Origin: Olavius algarvensis associated proteobacterium Delta 3
Lineage (GTDB): Bacteria; Desulfobacterota; Desulfobacteria; Desulfobacterales; CAFBRK01
Direction: 5' to 3'
Assembly: GCA_903231505.1 (NCBI GenBank)
Contig: CAFBRK010000283.1
Span: forward strand, 1 to 64,000
DNA: 64,000 nt
Notes under the pieces: model-generated
Told to the model about the DNA's origin: nothing
Database searches by the model: none
The model's input: only the letters and a program-made list of their open reading frames with translations
Position numbers and translations under genes: made by a program
Shown: one piece after another, positions 35,283 to 44,571 of the stretch
Layout: every line of letters begins with the position of its first letter
How positions within the stretch are numbered: the stretch's first letter is position 1

Positions 35283-37697
35283 ATGATTAAGAATATTCTT
35301 ACGGTTTTTCTGGTCTTCACTGTCATGTGTTCACTAATTGCATGTGGAAGTCCGGAAGAAAAGAAAAAAAAGTTTTTCGACAAAGGAATGGCCTTATACG
35401 AGCAGGGAGATTACACCAAAGCCCGTCTCGAATTCAAAAATGCCCTCCAGATCGATCCTAAAGATGCCGGCGCATGGCATATGCTCGGTATGATTGGAAT
35501 GAAGGAGGGCGAGATCATCAATGCATTTAAGGGGTTATCCAAGGCGGTCTCTCTGGATCCGACAATTCTGGAAGCTCAGCTCAACCTCGGGAAGCTGTAT
35601 TTTGCCAACAGGGAATTCGATAAGGCCAAGGAGAAGCTTTCTTTGGTCCTGGAAAAAGAACCCGAGAACGCGGAAGCGTTACTTCTAAAATCTGCAGTCC
35701 TGATATCCGAAAAAGACCTTGAGAATGCCAAAACAATTCTTCAATCGCTAATTGAAAAAGGCATGACCGACCCCGATGCCTTTATTATGCTGGCAACGGT
35801 CTACGCCGGCGAAAAGGATCCGAAGAATTCCATAAAAACCCTTGAAGATGGTATCGAAACCAACCCCGACGCCATTGCTTTGAGACGGATGTTAGCGCAA
35901 GTCCTCGTCCGTCAAAAGGATTTGGCAGGTGCGGTGCAACAATATCAGGAGATTGTTAAAATCGATCCTGATAACGTCGATTACCAGATAAATCTTGCCA
36001 ATCTTTACTGGAATTCGAACCAGGAAGAGAAAGCCCACGAGATATTGCAAACCGTTACCGGGTCGGACCCAAACAATGCCGAAAGCCGAATCGCCGTAGC
36101 CCGGTTTTATTCGACAAAAAACGTAAGGGACAAAACAGAAAAAGAGCTGAAAGAGGCTCTTGAGGACAATCCAAAAAGCTTCAAAATACGATTCGCCTTA
36201 AGTGAATTCTATGTAAACATGAATCGGATTGACGAGGCCGTTAAATATCTTTTGGAATGCTTGTCATTAACAGATGATTCTGCTGATCCGAAGATCCTCA
36301 CAGCAAAGAACAATCTGGCTAAAATTTATTTTGCAAAACGAGATTTCGATACTGCAGAGAAGTATACTGGAGAGGTTTTATCAGAAAATCCCAAGAGCGT
36401 AGATGCCCACTTCATTCGGGGTAACATATACCTGGCCCGCAGGGGCGGAATGAATGCCGTCGCTGAATTTCGAAGTGTGATTGACGAACGACCCCAGTTC
36501 ATACTCGCGTACATACGGCTTAGCGAAGCGCATATTCAAAATGGGGAAGTGGAATTGGCCGAAGATACACTTCGAAGAGCCCTGAAATTCGCACCGAAGT
36601 CCAAACGACTCCTGAGCGCTGCTGCCCGATTTTATGCCTTAAAGAGGGATTATCAAGAGGCTGAGCAGATGATTCGCACCCTGCTGGAAACCGATCCGGA
36701 GAACCCGCGTTTGCAGGCAACGCTCGGGGATCTGCACATGTTGCAACAGGAATTCAAGCTGGCTGAAGAGCGATATACAATGATCGTAGATCAGAGCCCT
36801 AATATTCCAGGCGGCTATATCAAACTCGCGCGGCTCTATGTAAGCCAGGGAAATCCTGCAAAATCAAAATCAATCCTTCAACAAGGATACGCGAAAAATC
36901 CTGATAATGCAGCGCTGCTGACGGCTCTTGTTCAGTTTTATATCAGTCAGGATCAGGCAGCGGACGCGCTTGATCTATGCCAAACAAGATTGGAGAAAAA
37001 TTCCGATGAGGTATTCACCCATGCGTTGATGGGGAGTATATACGAATCACAGCGGGAGTTCAAAAAAGCAGAACGGGCCTACAACGTTGCCATAGAATTG
37101 CAGCCGGAGTGGCAGTTATCTCACAACCGTCTCGCAAGGCTTTATCTGAAGCAAGGCAAGACAGATCAGGCAGTTAACAGGCTTGAAAAAGCCGTTGCCG
37201 GCAATCCACAGAATATCTCAGCATACATGACATTGGGCTCATTATATCTGGCAACCCGGGAATACGGGAAGGCTCAAGAGGTGTATGCAAAAGCTCTCAA
37301 GGTAGCTCCAAACCTATGGATAGCGGCGAATAATCTGGCGTTCCTGATGGGTGAGAGCGCCGATTCGGAGGCCGATTTGGACAACGCCCTGGAATTGGCC
37401 AAAAAAGCGAACAGGCTGCGCCCCGATGAGCCCGCGATTATGGATACTCTCGGTTGGATCTATTTCAAAAAGGGCGACATTGCGAACGCTTTTGATCTCA
37501 TTGAAGCGGCAGTTGGCAAAATTCCGGAAAGTGCGGTGTTAAACTATCACATGGGGATGCTTCTATATGACACGGGTCGGTCTCTGGAAGCCGCCGAAAA
37601 GTTAGAGAAATCTCTATCCTCGGGTGAGACATTCCAGGGCAAAACGGAGGCGGAAGCGACACTTGAACGATTACGGGAGAGGCTGGAAAAGGGTTAA
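35283..37697 (+). CDS. TPR-repeat lipoprotein (PrsT-like, exosortase-associated)
   Basis: Exported lipoprotein of 804 residues: signal peptide with lipobox CSLIACGS (acylated Cys about residue 21), then roughly 20 tetratricopeptide repeats to the C-terminus (first MALYEQGDYTKARLEFKNAL; later ARLYVSQGNPAKSKSIL and GSLYLATREYGKAQEVY). Long TPR lipoproteins of this kind accompany exosortase/PEP-CTERM polysaccharide loci and may scaffold polymer export in the periplasm, like AlgK or BcsC. Placement beside the Wza-like gene supports that. Confidence 0.9.
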   Translation: MIKNILTVFLVFTVMCSLIACGSPEEKKKKFFDKGMALYEQGDYTKARLEFKNALQIDPKDAGAWHMLGMIGMKEGEIINAFKGLSKAVSLDPTILEAQLNLGKLYFANREFDKAKEKLSLVLEKEPENAEALLLKSAVLISEKDLENAKTILQSLIEKGMTDPDAFIMLATVYAGEKDPKNSIKTLEDGIETNPDAIALRRMLAQVLVRQKDLAGAVQQYQEIVKIDPDNVDYQINLANLYWNSNQEEKAHEILQTVTGSDPNNAESRIAVARFYSTKNVRDKTEKELKEALEDNPKSFKIRFALSEFYVNMNRIDEAVKYLLECLSLTDDSADPKILTAKNNLAKIYFAKRDFDTAEKYTGEVLSENPKSVDAHFIRGNIYLARRGGMNAVAEFRSVIDERPQFILAYIRLSEAHIQNGEVELAEDTLRRALKFAPKSKRLLSAAARFYALKRDYQEAEQMIRTLLETDPENPRLQATLGDLHMLQQEFKLAEERYTMIVDQSPNIPGGYIKLARLYVSQGNPAKSKSILQQGYAKNPDNAALLTALVQFYISQDQAADALDLCQTRLEKNSDEVFTHALMGSIYESQREFKKAERAYNVAIELQPEWQLSHNRLARLYLKQGKTDQAVNRLEKAVAGNPQNISAYMTLGSLYLATREYGKAQEVYAKALKVAPNLWIAANNLAFLMGESADSEADLDNALELAKKANRLRPDEPAIMDTLGWIYFKKGDIANAFDLIEAAVGKIPESAVLNYHMGMLLYDTGRSLEAAEKLEKSLSSGETFQGKTEAEATLERLRERLEKG

Positions 37698-37802
37698 CAT
37701 CTGTTTTGTTCACTGAAACAATATGGCATACGCAGGCCGGTCGCCGGTAATCCGGATCATGCGCCAGATGGCGACTGTCGCGGCAACAACCAGGGGAAAT
37801 GG

Positions 37803-39053
37803 ATGAACAGAATTTTAATGACGCTTCTGATCGCCGTGCTCTTGGCGCTTCAATACGGTCAGACCGACGCAGCAACCATGTTTCCCTCGGATTGGCAGAT
37901 TGTGGATCAGGGGGACCAGGACGGGCCCTCCCTGTGGCAATACGATCGCGGTGTATGGAATCAGACCAGCAATATTTTCGGTGGCCAACAGGGTACTTCC
38001 CTGCCGGAAAAACCGGGAACGTTTATGGTCGCCATGGACAGCGATTTTTCAGATGGATCTGTTTTACTTAGCCTTGTTTCGGATGATGATGACGGTATCG
38101 GTATCATGTTCCGCTACCAGGATGCATCCAATTACTACCGTTTTTCAATGGACAGACAGAGGAAATATCGAAGGCTGGTCAAAGTGGTCGATGGTATCGT
38201 GACGGTTCTGGCGGAGGACGCTTTAGAATACGAAAAAGGACGGTGGTATGAGGTTGAAATCAAAACAGAAGGGTATGTCATTGACGTCATAATTGACGGT
38301 CGCGTGATTCTCCATGTAACGGATCGTAATTTTGACAGCGGAAAATTGGCGCTCTACTGTTGGGGCAATACATCGTGTCGATTCCGGGATGTTAAAATAG
38401 AGCCGTTGTCACGTGCTGTCTCTGAAAATACACCTTCCGATAAGGCCGGCGGGACCGATAACTTGGCGGCCGACGGGGACACCCACCAACACGAAATCAA
38501 GCCTCGAGGAAACGAGGCCCTAAGAGCGGATCCGGGATCCAACGCCGCCCAACCCGCGCAGACCAGCGAACCCGCGTACATCATTGGGCCCGGCGATATT
38601 CTAGAGGTATCCGTCTGGCGGGACGAGGCGCTGACCAAGCAGTTGGTTGTGCTGCCGGATGGTCGAATTTCGTTTCCCTTGATCGGAGAAGTACAGGCCG
38701 CCGGCAAGACCCTCTCTCAGCTAAAGGTAGAAATGTCCGAACGGTTAGATGCCTTTGTGCCAAACCCGGAAGTGCATCTGGCCGTCAAAGGTATCGGGAG
38801 TATGGTCATCTCTCTCGTCGGCAAGGTCAGAAGCCCTGGCCGATACCCGATTGGGCAGAATATGGATGTATTGGAAGCTTTGGCAATGGCCGGCGGATTG
38901 ACGCCGTTTGCCAGGAAAAAGGAGATTCGGATTTTTCGACAGAAAAAAGAGCAGACCGAAATTTTTTATTTTAACTATAATGAGGTCGCGGAAGGTAAAC
39001 ATCTCGAGCAGAACATCGAGTTGAAAAGAGGGGATGTGATTGTCGTCCCCTGA
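37803..39053 (+). CDS. Wza-like polysaccharide export protein with N-terminal LamG/DUF1080-like domain
   Basis: A 416-residue secreted protein with AGGGGA upstream of the ATG. A signal peptide (about 1-23) leads into a jelly-roll domain (about 30-205; FRYQDASNYYRFSMDRQ, GRWYEVEIKTEGYVIDVIID) of the laminin-G/3-keto-disaccharide hydrolase fold. A linker follows, then the polysaccharide-export domain (YIIGPGDILEVSVWRDEAL) and an SLBB domain (ISLVGKVRSPGRYPIGQN). There is no lipobox. The export part resembles the periplasmic body of Wza; the N-terminal domain is an unusual addition that might bind sugar. Confidence 0.88.
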   Translation: MNRILMTLLIAVLLALQYGQTDAATMFPSDWQIVDQGDQDGPSLWQYDRGVWNQTSNIFGGQQGTSLPEKPGTFMVAMDSDFSDGSVLLSLVSDDDDGIGIMFRYQDASNYYRFSMDRQRKYRRLVKVVDGIVTVLAEDALEYEKGRWYEVEIKTEGYVIDVIIDGRVILHVTDRNFDSGKLALYCWGNTSCRFRDVKIEPLSRAVSENTPSDKAGGTDNLAADGDTHQHEIKPRGNEALRADPGSNAAQPAQTSEPAYIIGPGDILEVSVWRDEALTKQLVVLPDGRISFPLIGEVQAAGKTLSQLKVEMSERLDAFVPNPEVHLAVKGIGSMVISLVGKVRSPGRYPIGQNMDVLEALAMAGGLTPFARKKEIRIFRQKKEQTEIFYFNYNEVAEGKHLEQNIELKRGDVIVVP

Positions 39054-39102
39054 TATTTTCTCATGTATGTTGGAAAAATATAAGCGCGGTTAAGAGCTGG
39101 AT

Positions 39103-40332
39103 TTGCGGTTGGAACAAGATCATGATCATACGTCATGCCCGTACTGCATACCGGCATTTTTTATACTGTTTCTTTTGGTATTGACAGGGATCAGATCTGC
39201 CGAAGCAGAATATTATCAAATCGTTCCGTCGGCAAAGCTGACCCAAGAGTACAATGACAACATTTTTGTGAGTGACACTCCGGTCAACGATCTCATTACA
39301 TCGGTGGCATCGGATCTGGCCGTGCTCGGTATGGGCGAACGTTTGGATTGGAATCTTTCCGGCGGTTTCCGCGCTCGGGAATATGCCGAGAACAAGCTTC
39401 AGAACCAGCAGGATTGGCATGTGAGCGGGGGATTGAACTACCAGCACTCTGAGAGGACCAGTCTATACACAAATGCTTTTTTTCTCACGGATACGCGACC
39501 GGACACCATCGAGGACGGATTTGTCATCCGTAGCGCGGATCGCGAACGGTACACGTTCAATATCGGCGGCCGCCATGCAGTGACTGAAACCACCTCACCG
39601 TTTATCACCTATAGGTATTTGGAGGAAGATTTTAAGTTTGTTCCAGAACGGAACCAGCGAACAAACGTATTGGGCGTCGGGTTATCCCATCGTCTCGATC
39701 GAATCATTCCAATGACAACCGGACAGATTTTTGTTAACTATTCCCACTCGGACTATGCGACATCGGATGACGACACTGTGAGGTTTTTTCTCGGAGCGGA
39801 AAAGACATGGGATGAGAAGTGGCGTTTCAGCGCAAACGCCGGGATACGATACACGAAATCCTCATTTATTACACTCACCCCGAACGCAACCCCACCGCCT
39901 GCCGTTTTCACCGGCGAAGGGGTCAGCGAAGATTGGGGACCGGCGACAGACATCGCACTGAGCTACGATGGGGAATACACCAGGATCGCCCTAACAGCAG
40001 GAAGGGATGTAGTACCGGGCAGTGGACAGGGTCGAAGTGTTGAGCAGGTGAGATGGACAGGATCTGTAAATCGCCGGTTTTCAGACAGTTTAAGAGGCAG
40101 CTTAAACGCCAGTATTCAATCACAGCAGTCCTTCAGGGATACTAACCCGGCGCTAAGAGTCGATCGATGGTCGTTTCTGTTTCGCCCGTCCATTTCACAT
40201 GATTTCACGCGACACTGGTCCATCGAATGCTATTATCGGTTTTTCTTTCTGGATGATCGCCAGCGGGACAGCAGGGCGACCCAGAATCTTTTCGCGGTAA
40301 CCTTGAGTTTCCGGTATCCGTTCATAAACTAA
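39103..40332 (+). CDS. Outer-membrane beta-barrel protein of the polysaccharide locus
   Basis: Predicted exported protein of about 409 residues. A hydrophobic signal segment (IPAFFILFLLVLTGIRSAEA) precedes alternating beta strands rich in Tyr, Arg and Ser (YYQIVPSAKLTQEYNDNIFV; WRFSANAGIRYTKSSF), and the protein ends on a strand, VTLSFRYPF. This matches the outer-membrane barrel proteins found next to exosortase-type export systems, and it could be the polymer channel. The TTG start at 39103 is a weak choice; the true start may be slightly different. Confidence 0.8.
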   Translation: MRLEQDHDHTSCPYCIPAFFILFLLVLTGIRSAEAEYYQIVPSAKLTQEYNDNIFVSDTPVNDLITSVASDLAVLGMGERLDWNLSGGFRAREYAENKLQNQQDWHVSGGLNYQHSERTSLYTNAFFLTDTRPDTIEDGFVIRSADRERYTFNIGGRHAVTETTSPFITYRYLEEDFKFVPERNQRTNVLGVGLSHRLDRIIPMTTGQIFVNYSHSDYATSDDDTVRFFLGAEKTWDEKWRFSANAGIRYTKSSFITLTPNATPPPAVFTGEGVSEDWGPATDIALSYDGEYTRIALTAGRDVVPGSGQGRSVEQVRWTGSVNRRFSDSLRGSLNASIQSQQSFRDTNPALRVDRWSFLFRPSISHDFTRHWSIECYYRFFFLDDRQRDSRATQNLFAVTLSFRYPFIN

Positions 40333-40412
40333 ATCACCACAGGCGAGGCGAAAACGGGTCCATCGATCCGGCAAGCCCGATTCTCCAACCGAACGAGTAA
40401 GGAGTTGATGTT

Positions 40413-41999
40413 ATGCAGCCCGGGATGATGACATTCCGAGATGTCCTTGATATCATCGAGCGAAGGTTATGGGTTCTTGTCATCACAGCGGTTCTGATCA
40501 CGGGTTCGGCTGCTGTCATTGCGGCGATTTGGCCGGCCACCTACCGTTCTAGTGCGACGATTCTAATCGAGGATCAGGAGATCCCCCCTGAATTTGTCAT
40601 GGCGACCGTAACGACGTTTGCTGAGAAAAGAATCGAGTCGATCCGTCAGCGAATCATGAGCACGACGCGTTTGCTGGAGATCATAAACCAGTTCGATCTT
40701 TACAAGGAAGAACGGGAACGCCAAAGTACAGAAGAAGTCATCGAAAAAATGCGTGAGAATATAATTCTGACGCCGATTAGTGCCAACGTTAAGGACCCGA
40801 GAAGAGTCGATCGAAGTGCGTCTACGACCATTGCTTTCACGCTATCCTATGACGGCCGTGTGCCCGGTACCGTCCAGCGGGTTGCCACCAAACTGACCTC
40901 GCTTTTCCTGGAGGAAAATTTAAGGGTTCGCAAGCGTCAGACAATGGAAACCACGAAGTTTCTCGAAGATGAGATGAACAAAGTGGGTGAAGAATTATTC
41001 AGGGTTGAAAAAACGATTGCAGCGTTCAAGCAAAAGCACATCAATGAACTCCCGGAGCTATACCAAGCAAATCTCCAGATGCTCAGCTCCCTGGAAAGGG
41101 AGATCATGCGGATGGACGAGCAGCGCAGCGGCTTGAAAGACAGGGAAGCCTACCTGCAATCGCAATTGACAAATCTTTCCCCATATTTGGAGAAAGAGAA
41201 GCAAGCCGAAAGACTGGAGATTCTCAAAGAAACCCTTGCCTCCTTGGAATCCAGATTTACAGGTCAGCATCCGGATGTCGTTAAGACGAAAGCTGAAATA
41301 GAAACACTCGAAAGGGAGGTCACGGATTCCCTGGCAAATGATGCGCAGAGACAAGACCGGCCGGATAATCCCGCCTATCTATCCGTTTATACTCAAGTTG
41401 AAGGCATAAAAATAGAGTATGAAACGATCAACCGGCAAATCGAAGAACTGCGCCAACAAAAAGATGAGTATCAGCGGCGAATCGAGACCACTCCGAAGAT
41501 TGAGCAGATATATAATGCAATGCTTACCGAGCGCAGTAACACGCAACTGAAATACAATGATCTCATGAGAAAGTTTATGGAAGCAAGGGTTGCCCACGGG
41601 CTCGAAAAAGAACAAAAGGGTGAACGATTCACGCTGATTGATCCCGCCAGGGTACCGGAAAAACCTTTCAAACCGAACAGGATGGCCATTTTACTCATTG
41701 GTTTGGTCTTAGGCCTCGGGACCGGGGCGTCTCTGGCGGCCCTCCTGGAATATTCCGACCATTCCGTTCGAACAGTCGAATCATTGACCGTGGCCACCAA
41801 ACTGCCGGTCCTTGCAGGAATACCGGCGATTATGACGGAAGGTGACCAGAAACGCTCCCATAACAGACGGGTCACTTTTACGGTTGTCACTGTTTTTACG
41901 TTCGTTGCAGGCATCGTTGCATTTCACTACATGGTTATGGATTTGGATATATTGTGGGCTAAAATTAACCGGTTCATTGGCAAACAGATGATCTTTTAA
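40413..41999 (+). CDS. Wzz/Wzc-type chain-length determinant (polysaccharide copolymerase)
   Basis: Inner-membrane protein of 528 residues with helix 1 at about 20-40 (VLVITAVLITGSAAVIAAIW), a long periplasmic coiled-coil region (about 180-400), and C-terminal membrane helices (MAILLIGLVLGLGTGASLAALL and a last one near 490-510). It sets chain length and links polymerase to exporter. The cytoplasmic kinase is encoded separately by the next gene. AAGGAG lies eight bases before the ATG. Confidence 0.92.
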   Translation: MQPGMMTFRDVLDIIERRLWVLVITAVLITGSAAVIAAIWPATYRSSATILIEDQEIPPEFVMATVTTFAEKRIESIRQRIMSTTRLLEIINQFDLYKEERERQSTEEVIEKMRENIILTPISANVKDPRRVDRSASTTIAFTLSYDGRVPGTVQRVATKLTSLFLEENLRVRKRQTMETTKFLEDEMNKVGEELFRVEKTIAAFKQKHINELPELYQANLQMLSSLEREIMRMDEQRSGLKDREAYLQSQLTNLSPYLEKEKQAERLEILKETLASLESRFTGQHPDVVKTKAEIETLEREVTDSLANDAQRQDRPDNPAYLSVYTQVEGIKIEYETINRQIEELRQQKDEYQRRIETTPKIEQIYNAMLTERSNTQLKYNDLMRKFMEARVAHGLEKEQKGERFTLIDPARVPEKPFKPNRMAILLIGLVLGLGTGASLAALLEYSDHSVRTVESLTVATKLPVLAGIPAIMTEGDQKRSHNRRVTFTVVTVFTFVAGIVAFHYMVMDLDILWAKINRFIGKQMIF

Positions 42000-42022
42000 C
42001 ATTACCCTAAAGCGAATCTACC

Positions 42023-42835
42023 ATGAGCCTATTCAGGAGGAAAAAGCAATTGGGTATTCATGCTCTCAACAATGAACATATGTCGGGATCGGAGAGTGCT
42101 TTACCGGGGTCCGGTGATGGCGGCTGGAAGTCGCCGAGCTATTCAGAATGCCGATCCATCACGCTGGACCAGGATGTTCTGGATGAGCACAAGATTATAG
42201 GGCTGCTCCCGGACCCCCCCGAACTCGATCACTACAGGTTGCTTCGTACGCAGATACAGCAGCGTGCAATGGCCAAAGGGTGGAACACGATCATGGTAAC
42301 CAGCGCCCATCCCGGGGATGGGAAAACCGTCACCAGCATCAACCTGGCATTCATGTTTGCCAGAGAATATGATTACACGGCTCTTCTGGTAGATTGCGAT
42401 CTTCGCCGCCAGTCCGTTCACAAGTACTTGGGATACAACAGTGCTGCTGGAATCGGGGACTACCTGCTCAAAGATACGCCATTGAATGACCTGATTGTAT
42501 GGCCGGGGGTAGAGAAACTCACCATTATTTCCGGCGGACGGATTATCCGTAACAGCACGGAACTGTTAGGATCCCCCAAGATGAAAGACCTTGTGAACGA
42601 GATGAAGAACAGATATGAGAATAGATTTATTATTTTCGATGTACCGCCGTTGTTGGTAAGATCGGACGCTGTTGCGTTCGCACCGTTGGTCGATGCTGTA
42701 CTGTTTGTCGTTGCCGCGGGAACGACGCCTATTTTTGACGTGCAAAAAGCCATCGACCTGATTCCCCGGGAGAAATTTCTTGGATTTGTGCTGAACAAGA
42801 TCAAGGGGAAGGGTTCCTACTACGGCTACTACTAG
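42023..42835 (+). CDS. BY-type tyrosine kinase (CpsD/CapB-like)
   Basis: Bacterial tyrosine kinase of 270 residues that pairs with the copolymerase and regulates polymer length by autophosphorylation. Walker A (SAHPGDGKTV, about 94-103), Walker A' (LLVDCDLRR, 121-129) and Walker B (FIIFDVPP, 202-209) are present, and the protein ends in a tyrosine cluster, YYGYY. It is the last gene of the locus; the following 354 bp (42836-43189) show no gene and no clear terminator. Confidence 0.92.
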   Translation: MSLFRRKKQLGIHALNNEHMSGSESALPGSGDGGWKSPSYSECRSITLDQDVLDEHKIIGLLPDPPELDHYRLLRTQIQQRAMAKGWNTIMVTSAHPGDGKTVTSINLAFMFAREYDYTALLVDCDLRRQSVHKYLGYNSAAGIGDYLLKDTPLNDLIVWPGVEKLTIISGGRIIRNSTELLGSPKMKDLVNEMKNRYENRFIIFDVPPLLVRSDAVAFAPLVDAVLFVVAAGTTPIFDVQKAIDLIPREKFLGFVLNKIKGKGSYYGYY

Positions 42836-43189
42836 CCCGAATATTGCATGAAATCTTTTTCAGCACTTGGGTAAAAAGAAACAACTTCAGCGCTTTAAAG
42901 TAATTGCTGCTGCATCGGGCCGCGAAGCCATGTGTCACGTTGAAAAATTGATCAACGACCTGAAAAGATTTCACCCTGCGGGCCAAGCGGAGACCTCCAT
43001 GGCCGGCGTTATTCGAGATTCGCGGTAGTCGGACTACAGCTTCACCTCGAAGTGCCTCCCGCTGAGCGGGATCACACATCTGTTTGAATAAATTAAGGTG
43101 TGCGCTTGGCCATGAATGCCTCCGCTTGGTGCAATGTCCGGGATAGTTGCAATCATAAGACGAGGTCATGGAAGGCGGAAAGATAAACG

Positions 43190-43945
43190 ATGGGCTGGTT
43201 GGGAAAAATAGTCGGGGGAACCATTGGATTCGCTCTCGGGGGGCCGCTGGGCGCCGTGGCCGGAGCCGCATTCGGACACGCCTATGATAAATTTGGAGAT
43301 TTCGACGGCCTCCAGGAGCCACCCCAGCTTTCCAACGACGAGCAGGGGCAGCTCACCTTTTTTGTGGCCGCCTTTTCCATGCTGGCCAAAATGGCCCGGG
43401 CGGACGGGCATGTCTCCAGGGCCGAGATCGAGACCATCGAGAGATTTATGGCGACGGAGCTGCGCCTGACCCCCCAAAGCCGGAATGTGGCCATCAATAT
43501 ATTCCAGACGGCTCTCAATTCCCCGGCTCGGTTCGAGGATTACGCTTCACAGTTTTACAACCAGTTTCGATTCCAGCCCCAAATCCTTGAGTTTATGCTC
43601 GATATCCTGGTGCGTGTGGCTTCGGCCGACGGCACGATGAGCCAGGCCGAAGAAGCCATGCTCACGTCCGCCGCCAGACAATTCGGCTTTGGGGAGGCCC
43701 GATTCAAAACGGTCCGCTCCCGATATGGGGATGATATTGATAAATATTATGCCGTGTTGGGATGTCAGCGAAGCGATTCCCTTGACGCCATTAAAAGCGC
43801 CTACCGCAAACAGGTTCAGGAGTTCCATCCGGACAAGATTACGGCCAAGGGGTTGCCGGAGGAATTCACGAAGTTTGCCGAAGAAAAGTTCAGAGAAATA
43901 CAGGAAGCGTGGGAGAAAGTGAAGGCGGACAAGGGGGTGTCGTAA
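43190..43945 (+). CDS. djlA: DjlA-like membrane J-domain co-chaperone (TerB + DnaJ)
   Basis: Membrane-anchored co-chaperone for DnaK, 251 residues. An N-terminal glycine-rich helix (IVGGTIGFALGGPLGAVAGA), a TerB domain (about 55-170; MARADGHVSRAEIETIE and RVASADGTMSQAEEAM), and a C-terminal J domain (about 185-250) with the HPD motif (EFHPDKI) match DjlA in order and size. The DnaK partner is not in the window. Confidence 0.92.
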   Translation: MGWLGKIVGGTIGFALGGPLGAVAGAAFGHAYDKFGDFDGLQEPPQLSNDEQGQLTFFVAAFSMLAKMARADGHVSRAEIETIERFMATELRLTPQSRNVAINIFQTALNSPARFEDYASQFYNQFRFQPQILEFMLDILVRVASADGTMSQAEEAMLTSAARQFGFGEARFKTVRSRYGDDIDKYYAVLGCQRSDSLDAIKSAYRKQVQEFHPDKITAKGLPEEFTKFAEEKFREIQEAWEKVKADKGVS

Positions 43946-44001
43946 GCGTTTCGGGGGGTGAATAAATGATCCGCCTCGGTGCAAACCGGGCTCCCGGTCA
44001 G

Positions 44002-44130
44002 CTATAGCCGTTGCCCTAAATATGTTCCGTTTGCAAACATATGGAAACGATGACCGCAGAGTCGCGGAGGACGCAACCGAACTGTATTTTTCATAGAATC
44101 CCTGAGAGGGGGATTCTGAAAACCTGTATC
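44002..44130 (+). mobile_element. MITE-like element, truncated copy A
   Basis: The left end begins ctatagccgttgccctaaat and continues through cgcagagtcgcggaggacgc and the internal hairpin (agaatccc ... gggattct, about 44095-44120). The right half is missing. Its first 30 bp are the exact inverse of 44502-44531. The rest of the 43946-44571 gap holds a terminator and copy B. Confidence 0.75.
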
Positions 44131-44182
44131 ATCGAAAGACGGATCCAATCGTGATCCCGTGAGCCGGTTCACGGGTGGCAAA

Positions 44183-44210
44183 AGCAGGGCATGGGCCCTG
44201 CTTTTTTTTT
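44183..44210 (+). terminator. Rho-independent terminator
   Basis: Stem AGCAGGGC (44183-44190) pairs with GCCCTGCT (44195-44202), with a 4-nt loop and nine T directly after. It would end plus-strand transcription from djlA. Confidence 0.85.
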
Positions 44211-44221
44211 GGCCTTATCGC

Positions 44222-44531
44222 TGTATATAGCCATTGTCAGAATTCCGTTCCGATTGGTTTAGGGACGCATATTATCGCAGAGCCGCAGAGGACGCAGAGA
44301 ATTAAGGTTTGTCCCGCCTTGGCGGGATTCGCCGATCGTCCAGCGACATAATCAGAGAATTCTGATCGTTCCTGCATTTGTGAGGCAGCGCCTTTACAGA
44401 ATCCCCCTCTCAGGGATTCTGGAAAAAAGAACCCTTCTCTGCGCGCTCTGCGCCTTTGCGTTAGGAATGTGTTTGGTGAACTTGGTTCCCAATTCGCTTC
44501 TAACGGAACATATTTAGGGCAACGGCTATAG
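44222..44531 (-). mobile_element. MITE-like element, full-length copy B
   Basis: About 310 bp. Read on the minus strand it starts ctatagccgttgccctaaat, has cgcagag-type repeats, the agaatccctgagaggggg hairpin, the complementary ctctgcg-type repeats, and ends in an imperfect terminal inverted repeat (aatcggaacggaattctgac ... tata). The layout matches copy C at 58923. There is no transposase frame. Confidence 0.8.
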
Positions 44532-44571
44532 ATTCGGAACGGAGGCATTCATGACCACGGCTGAAACGATT

